Below are positions 15,428 through 23,987 of a stretch of 64,000 nt of DNA, piece by piece; within the stretch, counting starts at the first letter, position 1, and the number at the start of each line of letters is the position of its first letter. The DNA comes from VXYL01 sp965116935 (GTDB lineage: Bacteria; Pseudomonadota; Gammaproteobacteria; Pseudomonadales; Azotimanducaceae). The DNA is taken from the NCBI GenBank assembly GCA_965116935.1, contig OZ220737.1:1364001-1428000 (forward strand), read 5' to 3'. The position numbers were made by a program, and so were the translations under genes. The notes under the pieces were generated by a model that saw only the letters and a program-made list of their open reading frames with translations, did not search any database and was not told the DNA's origin.

Positions 15428-15571
15428 GGTCGCGGCCTTGTGCTTGTCCAAGAACGTCGCGGGGCAGGCACTCAAGCGCACCCTCGCAAGGAGCGGACGG
15501 CAGTATAGCGCAGGGGGTACAGCCAACCCTCTGCGGAAGGCTCTCTTCCATCGAGAGGACCGCCCGATTTG

Positions 15572-16138
15572 CTAAGCGCCGAAGTCCTGCCAGCCGGCCT
15601 CCGTGACCACCGCCGTCAGCGCCACATCGTGGGGTTTGGCCGGCAGCGAGGGAACGCGTTGGCACTCGAACGCAACTCCCACCAGCGGCGGTGCATCCGG
15701 TGCGGCGAAGCAGCGGTCGTAAAAGCCACCGCCGCGGCCCAGTCTGTTGCCGCCGTCGTCGAACGCAACGACCGGCGCGAGCACGAACGAGAGCGTCGCC
15801 AGGGGCCAATCGGGCACGGTGGCCTCCGGTTCGTTGATGCCGAAGCGGTTGCGGATGGTTGACGACTCGGTTGCCAGAGGCGCAAACGTCATGTCGCGTC
15901 CAGCCACCCGAGGCACCGCCACGGCCACCTCGCGCTGCCGGCAAACTGCGATGACACCGAGCAAGTCCACTTCCCCGTCCGTCGCGAGATAGGCACCGAT
16001 GGCGGCGGCGCCGTGCAGATTCCGGGAAATGGCCGCGGTAATCGCAAGCTCCGCATCGCGACGCTCCACGTCGTGGAGATCACGCCGACGACGCCGGCAA
16101 TCCGCGCGCAACGCACGAATGGGGTCGGAGGAACTCAC
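15572..16138 (-). CDS. fau: 5-formyltetrahydrofolate cyclo-ligase
   Basis: Also called ygfA. Converts 5-formyl-THF to 5,10-methenyl-THF using ATP, in the cytosol. 188 residues from GTG 16138 (VSSSDPIRALRADCRRRRRD). The signature GNRLGRGGGFYDRCF is the family's nucleotide/folate loop; DLLGVIAV and the ending PSLPAKPHDVALTAVVTE also fit. A longer open frame extends to 16327 but covers the 6S RNA gene and is rejected. It lies directly downstream of 6S RNA on the same strand, as in E. coli ssrS-ygfA, so read-through co-transcription is likely. It is functionally linked to the glycine cleavage genes nearby, since inhibition of SHMT/GCV by 5-formyl-THF is relieved by this enzyme. Confidence 0.93.
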   Translation of the reverse strand: MSSSDPIRALRADCRRRRRDLHDVERRDAELAITAAISRNLHGAAAIGAYLATDGEVDLLGVIAVCRQREVAVAVPRVAGRDMTFAPLATESSTIRNRFGINEPEATVPDWPLATLSFVLAPVVAFDDGGNRLGRGGGFYDRCFAAPDAPPLVGVAFECQRVPSLPAKPHDVALTAVVTEAGWQDFGA

Positions 16139-16190
16139 GACGCCTTGCGGCCCGGCCGGAGACGGACACTCCCAAGCGTTCGAATGAAGG

Positions 16191-16404
16191 CCTCCCGGAG
16201 ATGCCGCTGCCTGGTTGGCCCTGAACCGTTGCGGTTCAAGGCGGCGGTCCCTCGCGGCGCCTAAGGCTTCCCGCCTCCCAAACGCTCCATCCCTCGCGGG
16301 AAAGGCGTTCGGGCGTTGGTGCTGCACACCGTCGCACGAGAGGAACCTCCTGTAGGTTCTCTAACGGCTCAAGGACGACACCGGCTGGCAAACATCCCAG
16401 GAGA
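16191..16404 (-). ncRNA. ssrS: 6S RNA
   Basis: Located between zapA and fau, exactly where gammaproteobacterial ssrS lies. The minus-strand 5' end, ctcctgggatgtttgccagc, pairs with the 3' end ggcatctccgggag to make the closing stem. The 3' half contains the hallmark ccttgaaccgcaacggttca hairpin followed by gccaaccaggcagcggcatc, close to the E. coli 3' half. A large central bulge is plausible between the two arms. 6S RNA mimics an open promoter and binds sigma70 RNA polymerase in stationary phase. Ends are estimated from pairing; about 214 nt is somewhat longer than the usual 180-190. Confidence 0.85.
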
Positions 16405-16412
16405 CGACGCGG

Positions 16413-16418
16413 AGTATA
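16413..16418 (-). promoter_or_regulatory. -10 element of ssrS promoter
   Basis: TATACT on the minus strand lies 8-9 bases upstream of the predicted 6S RNA 5' end. A weak -35 candidate, gggaca, lies about 15 bases upstream. Confidence 0.55.
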
Positions 16419-16490
16419 GCGAACGTCCGCCACTGTCCCAGCCCCGGACCAGGACGATGCACTCGCGGCACCGGCCGGTGCGAAACGCGG

Positions 16491-16787
16491 CTACGGCTCG
16501 TGCTTCGCGACGCTGGCGGCGACGCGTTGGGCCAGGGCATCGAGCTCGGCGTCGCGGCCCTCAGCATCCCCTACGCGCTGTTCGAGCGAGCGCGACTCGT
16601 GCAGTGCGTTGAGCGCGACCATGACGGCAACGCGCTCGTTGTCCAGCACGCGACTACCGTCGCGCACTTCATGCATGCGCCGGTCCAGTTCCTCGGCGGT
16701 AGCCTTGAGGCCCTCCACCTCGTCGGCGGGGCTCGTGACGTGATACGCCTTGCCGCGAATGTGCAAGGTAACCGTCTCGGAACTCAA
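16491..16787 (-). CDS. zapA: Cell division protein ZapA
   Basis: Cytoplasmic Z-ring associated protein that cross-links FtsZ filaments. 98 residues. N-terminal beta part ETVTLHIRGKAYHVTSPADE, then the long dimerising helix (LKATAEELDRRMHEVRDGSR, LDNERVAVMVALNALHES) and a C-terminal coiled coil. Start ATG overlaps the stop of the preceding coiled-coil gene by four bases (ATGA), indicating translational coupling. It is followed by 6S RNA and fau. Confidence 0.92.
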   Translation of the reverse strand: MSSETVTLHIRGKAYHVTSPADEVEGLKATAEELDRRMHEVRDGSRVLDNERVAVMVALNALHESRSLEQRVGDAEGRDAELDALAQRVAASVAKHEP

Positions 16788-16990
16788 CGCTCATCCTCCA
16801 GCGCTTTCAGGCGAACGATCATGGTCTCGATCCGATCCCGCGCGAGGTCGTTGCGCTCCACAAGCCGCTTGCGCTCGCCCTGCCAATCCTCGCGTTCGCG
16901 GCGTAAGGCCGCGTTCTCGTCTGCCAGATTCCGGCACAGATCGATCAGGCGGTCGATTTCGGCGCTGAGCAGGTCAAGCGAAGAGGCCAT
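16784..16990 (-). CDS. TIGR02449-type small coiled-coil protein
   Basis: 68 residues, almost entirely one amphipathic coiled coil: LLSAEIDRLIDLCRNLADEN, then ALRREREDWQGERKRLVERN. Small ZapB-like coiled-coil proteins of this family are regularly encoded just ahead of zapA in gammaproteobacteria. A division-related role is inferred from coupling with zapA. It diverges from ubiH; the 119-bp gap must contain both promoters. Confidence 0.85.
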   Translation of the reverse strand: MASSLDLLSAEIDRLIDLCRNLADENAALRREREDWQGERKRLVERNDLARDRIETMIVRLKALEDER

Positions 16991-17109
16991 TTGAGACCAG
17001 CGAATGGCAGCAAGCGGAACGGGTAGTTTGGCGCGGTTGGCCGCTTATGTGAAGCATCCGCGCCGAAGTAAGATCGCCCTACAAAGGGCGCAACGCTTGA
17101 GGCAGCACA

Positions 17110-18321
17110 TTGACCGAGCAGGCACCGTCCACATCAAAGACGCACGATGTCGCGGTGGTCGGCGCCGGCATCGTGGGCCTCGCGGCTGCTCTGGGGCTGG
17201 CACAACGCGGCTTGCGGGTGGTATTGCTCGAACGCGCCGCCCCGGAACGGGTTCGCAGTGCGCTCGGCTTCGACCCCCGCACTGTTGCTCTCGCGCCGCC
17301 GGCGGTAGCGCTCCTGAAGCATCTGGGCGTATGGGACGACGCTGGGGCCGCAGCCATCGACCGCATGAAGGTGTGGGAGGAAGAGGGCACGGCGACATTG
17401 CACTTCGGCACCGGCGAGACGCTGGCGCATGTGGTGGAAAACAGTGCGCTTACGGAGAGGATGTGGAGCGCCGCGCAGGAGTGCGTCGATGTCCGCTGTC
17501 CTTTCCATGTCGCTGGCTACAACGAACTCGAGGCAAGCGCCGCCTTGTCCGGCGACGACGACGCCCCCGGTGTTGAAGCTCGCCTCGTGCTGGCGGCGGA
17601 CGGCGCGTCTGGCGGCGTCGGCGAATTGGCCGGCGCTCGAATGCGACGCTCACGGCCCGTGCAGCACGCGATCGTCAGCGTCGTGCACTGTCAGCGCGAG
17701 CACGAAGGCGTGGCACTGCAGCGATTCGGCGCCCACGGCTCGGTGCTCGCCCTGTTGCCCCTCGCCGATCCGTGCCACAGGGCGCTCATCTGGAGCCTCC
17801 CTACACTCCGGCAAAAAGCCGCAATGGCATGGGACGACGACGCATTCTGTCGGGCTTTGAATGATGAGACAGAGGCCACGGCTGAGGTCGGTGGCGTGGG
17901 ACCACGCTTCACCTTCCCGCTCAGGCAAGGCCTCGCCGCAGACGTCAATCCATCGCAGCGCCTGCTCATGCTCGGCGATGCCGCACGCACGCTGCACCCG
18001 ATGGCGGGCCAAGGGGTGAACGTTGGTCTGGAAGACGTGCGCGCCTTGCTCGCCCGCCTCCCCGACGGCGACTTGGCCCCACCCGGAGCGTGGCGACGCT
18101 TTGCCGCGGACCGTCGGGCGCGCTCGAAGCTCATGCTGGGGCTGCATGCGGCCTTGCTTGCCGCCTATGGCGCGAAGGCGCCGCTCGTGCGCGCGCTGCG
18201 CAACATGGGCGTGCGTTTTTTGGACGGCAACGCCCCAATCAAGGCGCAAATCGTGCGCGAGGCGATGGGCATCGGGGCGCTGGCAACCGTCGGCATCGGC
18301 GGATCCGGCGGTTTGCCGTGA
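17110..18321 (+). CDS. ubiH: UbiH/UbiF/VisC-family FAD monooxygenase
   Basis: Class A flavin monooxygenase that hydroxylates the ubiquinone ring precursor. 403 residues. Rossmann motif VAVVGAGIVGLAAALGLAQ at the N-terminus, the DG motif VLAADGAS mid-protein and the GD motif LLMLGDAARTLHPMAGQGVN near residue 290, followed by GLEDVRALLARL. Start is TTG 17110, with a gagg site 7 bases upstream; no ATG fits. Which ring position it hydroxylates (UbiH, UbiF or UbiI) cannot be told from sequence by eye, so the symbol is provisional. Its stop overlaps the gcvT start (GTGA), so it heads an operon with the glycine cleavage genes. Confidence 0.85.
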   Translation: MTEQAPSTSKTHDVAVVGAGIVGLAAALGLAQRGLRVVLLERAAPERVRSALGFDPRTVALAPPAVALLKHLGVWDDAGAAAIDRMKVWEEEGTATLHFGTGETLAHVVENSALTERMWSAAQECVDVRCPFHVAGYNELEASAALSGDDDAPGVEARLVLAADGASGGVGELAGARMRRSRPVQHAIVSVVHCQREHEGVALQRFGAHGSVLALLPLADPCHRALIWSLPTLRQKAAMAWDDDAFCRALNDETEATAEVGGVGPRFTFPLRQGLAADVNPSQRLLMLGDAARTLHPMAGQGVNVGLEDVRALLARLPDGDLAPPGAWRRFAADRRARSKLMLGLHAALLAAYGAKAPLVRALRNMGVRFLDGNAPIKAQIVREAMGIGALATVGIGGSGGLP

Positions 18322-19379
18322 CGGAACCGCGCCGCACGCCGCTCTATGACGAGCACCTTGCGTGCGGTGCGCGCATGGTGCCGTTCGCCGGCTGGTCCAT
18401 GCCCTTGCACTACGGCTCGCAAATCGCCGAACACCACGCCGTGCGACAGGGCGTCGGCATGTTCGATGTATCGCACATGCGCGTGATCGACGTGGCCGGG
18501 GCTGGCGCTACCGACTTCCTGCGCACGGTGTTTGCCGGTGATGTGGCGTCGCTCGCACGAGGTCGCGCGCGCTACGGCGTCCTGCTCAACGAAAACGCCG
18601 GCATCATTGACGATGCCATCGTCTATCGCACGGACGAGGGCTACCGGGTGGTGGCAAATGCAGGAACGAGCGAGCGTGTGCATTCCTGGCTGGTTCGCCA
18701 CGCCAGCGACGAGACCCATCTGCATCCGCGCCAAGACGTCGCCATGTTGGCCGTGCAAGGCCCTAGGGCCATCGACTGCTTTCACGAAGCGACGGGATTG
18801 GATGCCAGCGCACTCCCCCGCTTCGCCTTTGCGTGGCATGAGGAACGCATGGTCGCCCGCACTGGCTACACCGGCGAGGATGGTGTGGAGGCAATCGTGC
18901 CTGCGGAAGAAGCGGCAAGCCTCTGGCGTCGCCTGACCGAAGCAGGCGCGACGCCGGCCGGGCTCGGCGCCCGCGACACGCTGCGCCTCGAAGCCGGACT
19001 CAACCTGCATGGCCACGACATGGACGAGTCCACGCCGCCCACCGCGGTGGGCCTTGGCTGGACCGTCGCGTGGGGCGAAGACGGCGCACCGGTGCGTCGT
19101 TTCATTGGCCGCGACGCCCTCGAACGCCAGCGTCGCCCCGAACAGGTGCTGCGCGGCGTCGTGCTCGAAGAACGAGGCGTCATGCGCGAAGGCTTTGCGG
19201 TAACGACCGAACGTGGCGCGGGCACCGTCACCAGCGGCATCTTCTCGCCAACGCTGGGGTACAGTATCGCGCTGGCCCGCCTCCCTCGCGGTTCCAAGGG
19301 GGCCTGTAGTGTGCAGATCCGCTCGCGTGAGGTGCCAGGGCGGATCGTCCGACCACCCTTCCTGCGCAACAACGAATAG
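18318..19379 (+). CDS. gcvT: Aminomethyltransferase, glycine cleavage T protein
   Basis: Transfers the aminomethyl carbon from lipoyl-H protein to tetrahydrofolate, releasing ammonia. 353 residues from GTG 18318 (TEPRRTPLYDEHLACGARMV). Typical motifs: MVPFAGWSMPLHYGSQIAEH, VGMFDVSHM, RTGYTGEDGVE, LGARDTLRLEAGLNLHGHDM and the C-terminal GTVTSGIFSPTLGYSIALA barrel. The start overlaps the ubiH stop by four bases; gcvH follows 13 bp later. The longer upstream open frame is out of register with family similarity. Confidence 0.95.
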   Translation: MTEPRRTPLYDEHLACGARMVPFAGWSMPLHYGSQIAEHHAVRQGVGMFDVSHMRVIDVAGAGATDFLRTVFAGDVASLARGRARYGVLLNENAGIIDDAIVYRTDEGYRVVANAGTSERVHSWLVRHASDETHLHPRQDVAMLAVQGPRAIDCFHEATGLDASALPRFAFAWHEERMVARTGYTGEDGVEAIVPAEEAASLWRRLTEAGATPAGLGARDTLRLEAGLNLHGHDMDESTPPTAVGLGWTVAWGEDGAPVRRFIGRDALERQRRPEQVLRGVVLEERGVMREGFAVTTERGAGTVTSGIFSPTLGYSIALARLPRGSKGACSVQIRSREVPGRIVRPPFLRNNE

Positions 19380-19392
19380 GTAAAGCCGTTCC

Positions 19393-19785
19393 ATGAGCGA
19401 AACACCCGAGGAACTCCACTACGCATCGAGTCACGAGTGGGCGAGGCTGGAAGAGGATGGAACGGTGACCGTAGGCATCACCGACCATGCCCAAGACGCT
19501 CTCGGCGACATCGTCTATGTCGAACTGCCGGACGAGGAGCAACAGGTGGAGGCCGGTGCGGAGGCTGGCGTCGTGGAGTCTGTGAAGGCGGCGTCCGACA
19601 TCTACGCTCCCGTTACCGGCGTCGTGATTGCCGCCAACGAGGTGCTCGAAGACGCCCCGGAACGGGTGAACGAAGACCCCTACGGCGACGGTTGGTTCTT
19701 CCGCATCCAGCCGGACGACCCGGGCGAACTCGAAGACCTCCTCGATGCCGCTGCCTACGACGAGATGTGCAGCGAGGAGGAATGA
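19393..19785 (+). CDS. gcvH: Glycine cleavage system H protein
   Basis: Lipoyl carrier that shuttles the aminomethyl group between P, T and L proteins. 130 residues. Lipoylated lysine is K65 in VESVKAASDIYAP. N-terminal HYASSHEWARLEEDGTVTVG and C-terminal NEDPYGDGWFFRIQ are family-typical. ATG with a usable ribosome site in the 13-bp gap after gcvT; gcvPA begins 12 bp later. No lipoate ligase or Lpd gene is in the window. Confidence 0.96.
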   Translation: MSETPEELHYASSHEWARLEEDGTVTVGITDHAQDALGDIVYVELPDEEQQVEAGAEAGVVESVKAASDIYAPVTGVVIAANEVLEDAPERVNEDPYGDGWFFRIQPDDPGELEDLLDAAAYDEMCSEEE

Positions 19786-19797
19786 CGGGATCGTCCG

Positions 19798-21186
19798 ATG
19801 CCGTTCATCCCACATACCGATCAAGACGTGGCGACGATGCTCGACGCCATTGGTGCGCGCACGATCGACGATCTCTTTGACGAAATCCCAGGCGCTCTGC
19901 GCTGCGGCCCGCTCGATGTGCCGCCTGGCGAGAGCGAGATGGAGGTCACGGCGGCGCTGACCGGGCGTGCGCGGCGGGATGAGCCGGGGCCTTGCTTCCT
20001 GGGCGCCGGCGCCTACGACCACCACATCCCCGCCGCGGTCTGGGACATTTGCTCGCGTGGGGAATACATGACCGCCTACACGCCCTATCAGGCAGAGGCG
20101 AGTCAGGGCACGCTGCAGCTCATCCACGAGTTCCAGACCATGATGGCCGCACTCACCGGCATGGAAGTGTCAAACGCCTCCGTCTATGACGGTGCTTCGG
20201 CATTGGCCGAAGCGGTGCTGATGGCGGTACGCGCGAACCGCCGCACGCGGCGGCGTGGCGCCGCGAGCGCCGGGCGCGAAACCGCGACCACTCGCGTCGT
20301 GGTCGCCGGCGCCGTTCACCCCCACTACGTAGAAACCGCTCGCAACATCGTAAAGGGCCAGCGCATTCGCCTGGAGGCGACAGGCTTCGACGCGAACGGC
20401 ACCGTTGACCTCGCGCGCTTCGAGGCGTTGCTTGCCGAGCCGCCGGCGGCCGTCATCGTCCAGCAGCCGAATTGCCTGGGCTTGCTCGAACCCGTGGATG
20501 AGGTTGTGGCCGCCGCGCACACGGCCGGAGCCCTGGTGGTCGCGGTGGCGAATCCCATTTCCTTGGCCCTGCTCGCACCGCCCGGCGACTGGCACGAACG
20601 AGGCGCCGACATCGTCTGCGGCGACGGCCAGCCCCTCGGCATCCCGCTGTCTTCGGGCGGCCCCTACTTTGGCTACATCTGCACCCGCCGGGAGTTCGTG
20701 CGACAACTGCCCGGACGCATCGTCGGCCTCACCGAAGACTCGGGCGGCCAGCCCGGCTATGCGCTGACCTTGCAGGCGCGGGAGCAACACATCCGGCGCG
20801 GCAAGGCCACTTCCAACATCTGCACGAATCAAGGACTGCTGGTGACGGCGGCCACCATGTACATGAGCCTCCTCGGCGCGGCGGGCCTGAATGCCGTCGC
20901 GAGCCGCTGCCATGCGCGATCGGGCGAGCTGATGGACGAACTCACCAGCATCGACGGCGTCGAGCGGCGGTTCGCGGGCCCCTTCTTCCACGAGTGCGTG
21001 CTCGACATCGGCCGCGACGCCCAGGGCGTGGCGCAACAAACCGCGACCGCCGGCATCACCGGCGGCTTGCCCCTCGGGCGCTGGTACCCGGATCTCGCGA
21101 ACTGCCTGCTCGTATGCGCGACCGAGAAGCGAAGCGACGCCGACATCGCCACCTACCGCGACGTTCTGCGTCGGGTCTTGGCATGA
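19798..21186 (+). CDS. gcvPA: Glycine dehydrogenase (decarboxylating) subunit 1
   Basis: N-terminal-type half of P protein, the PLP enzyme that decarboxylates glycine. 462 residues, usual for the two-subunit form. Motifs: CFLGAGAYDHHIPAAVWDI, YTPYQAEASQGTLQLIHEFQ, GMEVSNASVYDGASALAEA, IVCGDGQPLGIPLSSGGPYF and SNICTNQGL. This subunit lacks the PLP lysine, which is on GcvPB. The stop overlaps the gcvPB start (ATGA), giving coupled 1:1 synthesis. E. coli uses a single fused GcvP; the split form occurs in other bacteria including some gammaproteobacteria. Confidence 0.95.
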   Translation: MPFIPHTDQDVATMLDAIGARTIDDLFDEIPGALRCGPLDVPPGESEMEVTAALTGRARRDEPGPCFLGAGAYDHHIPAAVWDICSRGEYMTAYTPYQAEASQGTLQLIHEFQTMMAALTGMEVSNASVYDGASALAEAVLMAVRANRRTRRRGAASAGRETATTRVVVAGAVHPHYVETARNIVKGQRIRLEATGFDANGTVDLARFEALLAEPPAAVIVQQPNCLGLLEPVDEVVAAAHTAGALVVAVANPISLALLAPPGDWHERGADIVCGDGQPLGIPLSSGGPYFGYICTRREFVRQLPGRIVGLTEDSGGQPGYALTLQAREQHIRRGKATSNICTNQGLLVTAATMYMSLLGAAGLNAVASRCHARSGELMDELTSIDGVERRFAGPFFHECVLDIGRDAQGVAQQTATAGITGGLPLGRWYPDLANCLLVCATEKRSDADIATYRDVLRRVLA

Positions 21187-22673
21187 CCCGGACTAGTGAT
21201 CCAGCAGACCTTGCCGCGCACATGAACGAATCCATCTTCGACATCGGCGCCCCAGGACGCGGCGCGTCAGCGCAGCGCCCTTCGCCGGGCGACGTGAGCG
21301 ACCTGCCGGCCGGGGCATTGCGGCGCACCCCGCCGCGCTTGCCCGAGGTTTCGGAGCTGCAAGCCGTCCGGCACTACACCAACCTGTCGCGCCGCAACTT
21401 CTCCATCGACAATCAGTTCTATCCGCTCGGCTCCTGCACCATGAAATACAACCCGCGCGGTGCCCATCGGATCGCGTCGCTGCCGGGTTTCGCGGGCCGT
21501 CATCCGCTTGCCGAACTTCCCGCGAGTCAAGGCTTCCTCGCCTGCCTGCACGAGTTGCAGGAAGTGCTGAAGGCGGCGACCGGCATGGCCGCGGTGTCCG
21601 CAGCACCAATGGCCGGCGCCCAGGGAGAGTTCGCCGGCATCGCCATGATCCGCGCCTACCACGATGCCCAAGGCGACACCGAGCGTCGCGAAATCATCGT
21701 CCCGGACGCGGCACACGGCACCAACCCCGCGAGCGCCGTGATGTGCGGCTACGTGGCACGGGAGGTCCCGGTGGGAGCCGATGGCGACGTCGACTTCGAG
21801 GCGCTCAAGGCCGCCGTCGGCGAACAAACCGCCGGCATCATGCTCACCAACCCCTCCACCTGTGGCGTGTTCGAGCGACGCATCGCCGACATCGCCGACG
21901 TGGTGCACGACGCCGGTGGCCTGCTTTACTACGACGGCGCCAACCTGAACGCCATCTTGGGTACGGCCCGCCCCGGCGACATGGGCTTCGACGTTTTGCA
22001 CGTCAACCTGCACAAGACGTTCGCGACGCCCCACGGCGGCGGCGGTCCCGGCGCAGGACCCGTCGGCGCCAACGAGCGCCTCGCGCCCTACCTGCCCACG
22101 CCAATGGCAGCGAAGGAAGGCGACAGCTATCGCTGGATGGAACCAGCCGACGCCCCCGACTCCATCGGGCGCCTGTCCGCCTTCGCCGGCAACGCCGGCA
22201 TCCTCCTGCGCGCGCTCGCCTACGCCCGAATGCTGGGCTGCGACGGAATGCGTCGCGTCGGCGAGTTCGCCACACTGAACGCCAACTACCTCATGGAACG
22301 CCTGCGCCAAGCAGGCTTCGAGCTCGCCTACCCGGAACGCCGCGCCAGCCACGAGTTCGTCATAACCTTCCGCCAGGAGGCCAAGGAATTCGGCATCAGC
22401 GCCATGGACATCGCCAAGCGCCTGCTCGACCACGGCATCCACGCCCCCACCACCTACTTCCCGCTGCTGGTGCCGGAGTGCTTCCTAATCGAACCCACCG
22501 AAACCGAAACCAAGGAAGAACTCGACGCTTTCGTGGCAGCCCTAACCCAAGTCCTGGGCGAGGCCCGCACCGACCCAGAACGCATCAAGACCGCCCCGCA
22601 CACACTCCCTTCCGCCCGCCTAGACGACGTAAAGGCCGCCCGCGACCTGCGCTTGGTGCACGAGCCAGATTGA
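21183..22673 (+). CDS. gcvPB: Glycine dehydrogenase (decarboxylating) subunit 2
   Basis: PLP-carrying half of P protein. 496 residues from ATG 21183, chosen because it overlaps the gcvPA stop. Motifs: NFSIDNQFYPLGSCTMKYNP, DAAHGTNPASAVMCGY, NPSTCGVFE, LYYDGANLNAI and DVLHVNLHKTFATPHGGGGP, the last containing the PLP Schiff-base lysine. It completes a P-T-H set in one transcript with ubiH. No glycine riboswitch was seen ahead of ubiH or gcvT. Last gene of the run; no strong terminator hairpin follows. Confidence 0.95.
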   Translation: MTRTSDPADLAAHMNESIFDIGAPGRGASAQRPSPGDVSDLPAGALRRTPPRLPEVSELQAVRHYTNLSRRNFSIDNQFYPLGSCTMKYNPRGAHRIASLPGFAGRHPLAELPASQGFLACLHELQEVLKAATGMAAVSAAPMAGAQGEFAGIAMIRAYHDAQGDTERREIIVPDAAHGTNPASAVMCGYVAREVPVGADGDVDFEALKAAVGEQTAGIMLTNPSTCGVFERRIADIADVVHDAGGLLYYDGANLNAILGTARPGDMGFDVLHVNLHKTFATPHGGGGPGAGPVGANERLAPYLPTPMAAKEGDSYRWMEPADAPDSIGRLSAFAGNAGILLRALAYARMLGCDGMRRVGEFATLNANYLMERLRQAGFELAYPERRASHEFVITFRQEAKEFGISAMDIAKRLLDHGIHAPTTYFPLLVPECFLIEPTETETKEELDAFVAALTQVLGEARTDPERIKTAPHTLPSARLDDVKAARDLRLVHEPD

Positions 22674-22696
22674 ACAGGCTGCATACGATGTCCCGA

Positions 22697-22755
22697 TTTA
22701 ACAAATTTAACGGGATTTAACAGGATATGCGTTAAAGCTGTTAATTGCCGTTAAT
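22697..22755. promoter_or_regulatory. Array of six TTAA-core motifs upstream of AAA ATPase
   Basis: TTTAAC at 22697, 22706 and 22716, then GTTAAA at 22731 and GTTAAT at 22740 and 22750. Spacing is 9, 10, 15, 9, 10 bases, close to one helical turn, with the second trio being the reverse complement form of the first. It lies in AT-rich DNA (unusual here) 20 bases ahead of the ATPase start, which has no obvious ribosome site. A multi-site operator, perhaps for the ATPase's own winged-helix end, is an inference. Confidence 0.5.
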
Positions 22756-22775
22756 CTTGTGTAGATTGTCGGCTT

Positions 22776-23987
22776 ATGGACCGAACGTCCAACCCATACG
22801 CGCCAGGCGCGGGCCTCCAACCGCCTGAGCTGGCGGGGCGTGCCGCCCTCATCGACGACGCATCCATCGACATGGACCGTGTCCTCGCCGGCCGCCCAGC
22901 CAAGGGCCTGATGCTGCTAGGGCTACGCGGCGTGGGCAAGACCGTTCTCTTGAACCGGCTGCGGGCACTTGCCGATGAGAAGGGCTTCTGTTCGATCAGA
23001 GCGGAGGCGCCGGAGGGCGGAAACCTGCCGGAACTTCTAACGCCACAATTGCGCCAAACACTCTACGCCCTCGATCTGCGCAAGGCCGCCACGCACAATC
23101 TGCATCGTGCCGCCAGCGTCTTCGCAAACTTTGCCAAGGCATTCAAGGTGAAGACGGGCGACTTGGAGTTCAGCGTGGACTTCGCACCCGGCGAAGGCGA
23201 CACGGGCAACCTAGAGCAGGACCTACCCCGCCTTTTGGTAACCACCGCGAGAGCGGCCGCCGAGCGGCAGACGTCCGTGGGCCTGTTCATCGACGAAGTG
23301 CAATACCTCTCCTCTCAAGAGCTCGCCGCCGTGATCGTTGCCTGCCACGAAGTCGCGCAAGAGAACCTGCCGTTCCTCTTCATCGGCGCTGGCCTGCCAC
23401 AAGTGGCCGCATTGGCCGGCAAGGCAAAGTCCTATGCGGAGCGCCTCTTCGACTATCCCAATGTCGGCTCGCTGGAACCGGATGACGCACGCCGCGCACT
23501 GGTGAAACCGGCGGAAGCAGAAGGCGCATCCTACGAACGCGGCGCGGTGGAAGAAATCCTCGCCGCCGCGCAAAACTTCCCCTACTTCATCCAGGAGTGG
23601 GGCTATCAGGTCTGGAACGCGGCGCCATCAAGCCCCATCACCCGAGCAATGGTTCGCGCGGCAATGCCGCAGGTCGTGGAACACCTCGACAGCAGCTTCT
23701 TCCGCGTGCGATTCGATCGGCTGACACCTCTCGAGCAGAAATACCTGCGGGCAATGGCCGAACTCGGACCAGGCCCCCACGCGACCGGCAAAATCGCACA
23801 AACCCTAGGCGTCGCAACCGCTTCCATCGCCACCGTCCGGCAGCGACTTGTCGCCAAGGGAATGGTCTGGAGCCAACGTCACGGCGAGACCTCCTTCACC
23901 GTCCCCATGTTCGACGCCTACATGAAACGCCAGATGCCAGAACTCCTCCAGCACGTGCCGCAACCCCGGGGCCGCCCGCGTGACTAG
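22776..23987 (+). CDS. AAA ATPase with C-terminal winged helix (Orc1/STAND-like)
   Basis: 403 residues. Walker A GLRGVGKTVLLNRL at about residue 49, Walker B VGLFIDEVQYLSS near 165, sensor-type segment LPFLFIGAGLPQVAALAG, then an Orc1/Cdc6-like lid (FPYFIQEWGYQVWNAAPSSP). The C-terminal 100 residues look like a winged helix (LTPLEQKYLRAMAELGPG, KIAQTLGVATASIATVRQRL). This domain order is shared by archaeal-type ATPases found widely in bacteria, often mobile and of unknown role. It stands alone between the gcv operon and a restriction-modification pair. The clustered TTAA motifs upstream suggest tight regulation. Confidence 0.75.
   Translation: MDRTSNPYAPGAGLQPPELAGRAALIDDASIDMDRVLAGRPAKGLMLLGLRGVGKTVLLNRLRALADEKGFCSIRAEAPEGGNLPELLTPQLRQTLYALDLRKAATHNLHRAASVFANFAKAFKVKTGDLEFSVDFAPGEGDTGNLEQDLPRLLVTTARAAAERQTSVGLFIDEVQYLSSQELAAVIVACHEVAQENLPFLFIGAGLPQVAALAGKAKSYAERLFDYPNVGSLEPDDARRALVKPAEAEGASYERGAVEEILAAAQNFPYFIQEWGYQVWNAAPSSPITRAMVRAAMPQVVEHLDSSFFRVRFDRLTPLEQKYLRAMAELGPGPHATGKIAQTLGVATASIATVRQRLVAKGMVWSQRHGETSFTVPMFDAYMKRQMPELLQHVPQPRGRPRD

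Noticed and set aside
15572..16327. Extended N-terminus for 5-formyl-THF cyclo-ligase
   Set aside because: The extra 63 codons lie over the 6S RNA gene and lack family similarity; GTG 16138 fits the known protein length.
16991..18317. Glycine riboswitch ahead of the gcv genes
   Set aside because: No tandem aptamer-like sequence was found in 16991-17109 and gcvT starts inside the ubiH stop, leaving no room for a leader.
22674..22775. Rho-independent terminator after gcvPB
   Set aside because: The AT-rich stretch there has TTAA repeats but no stable GC stem followed by a T run.
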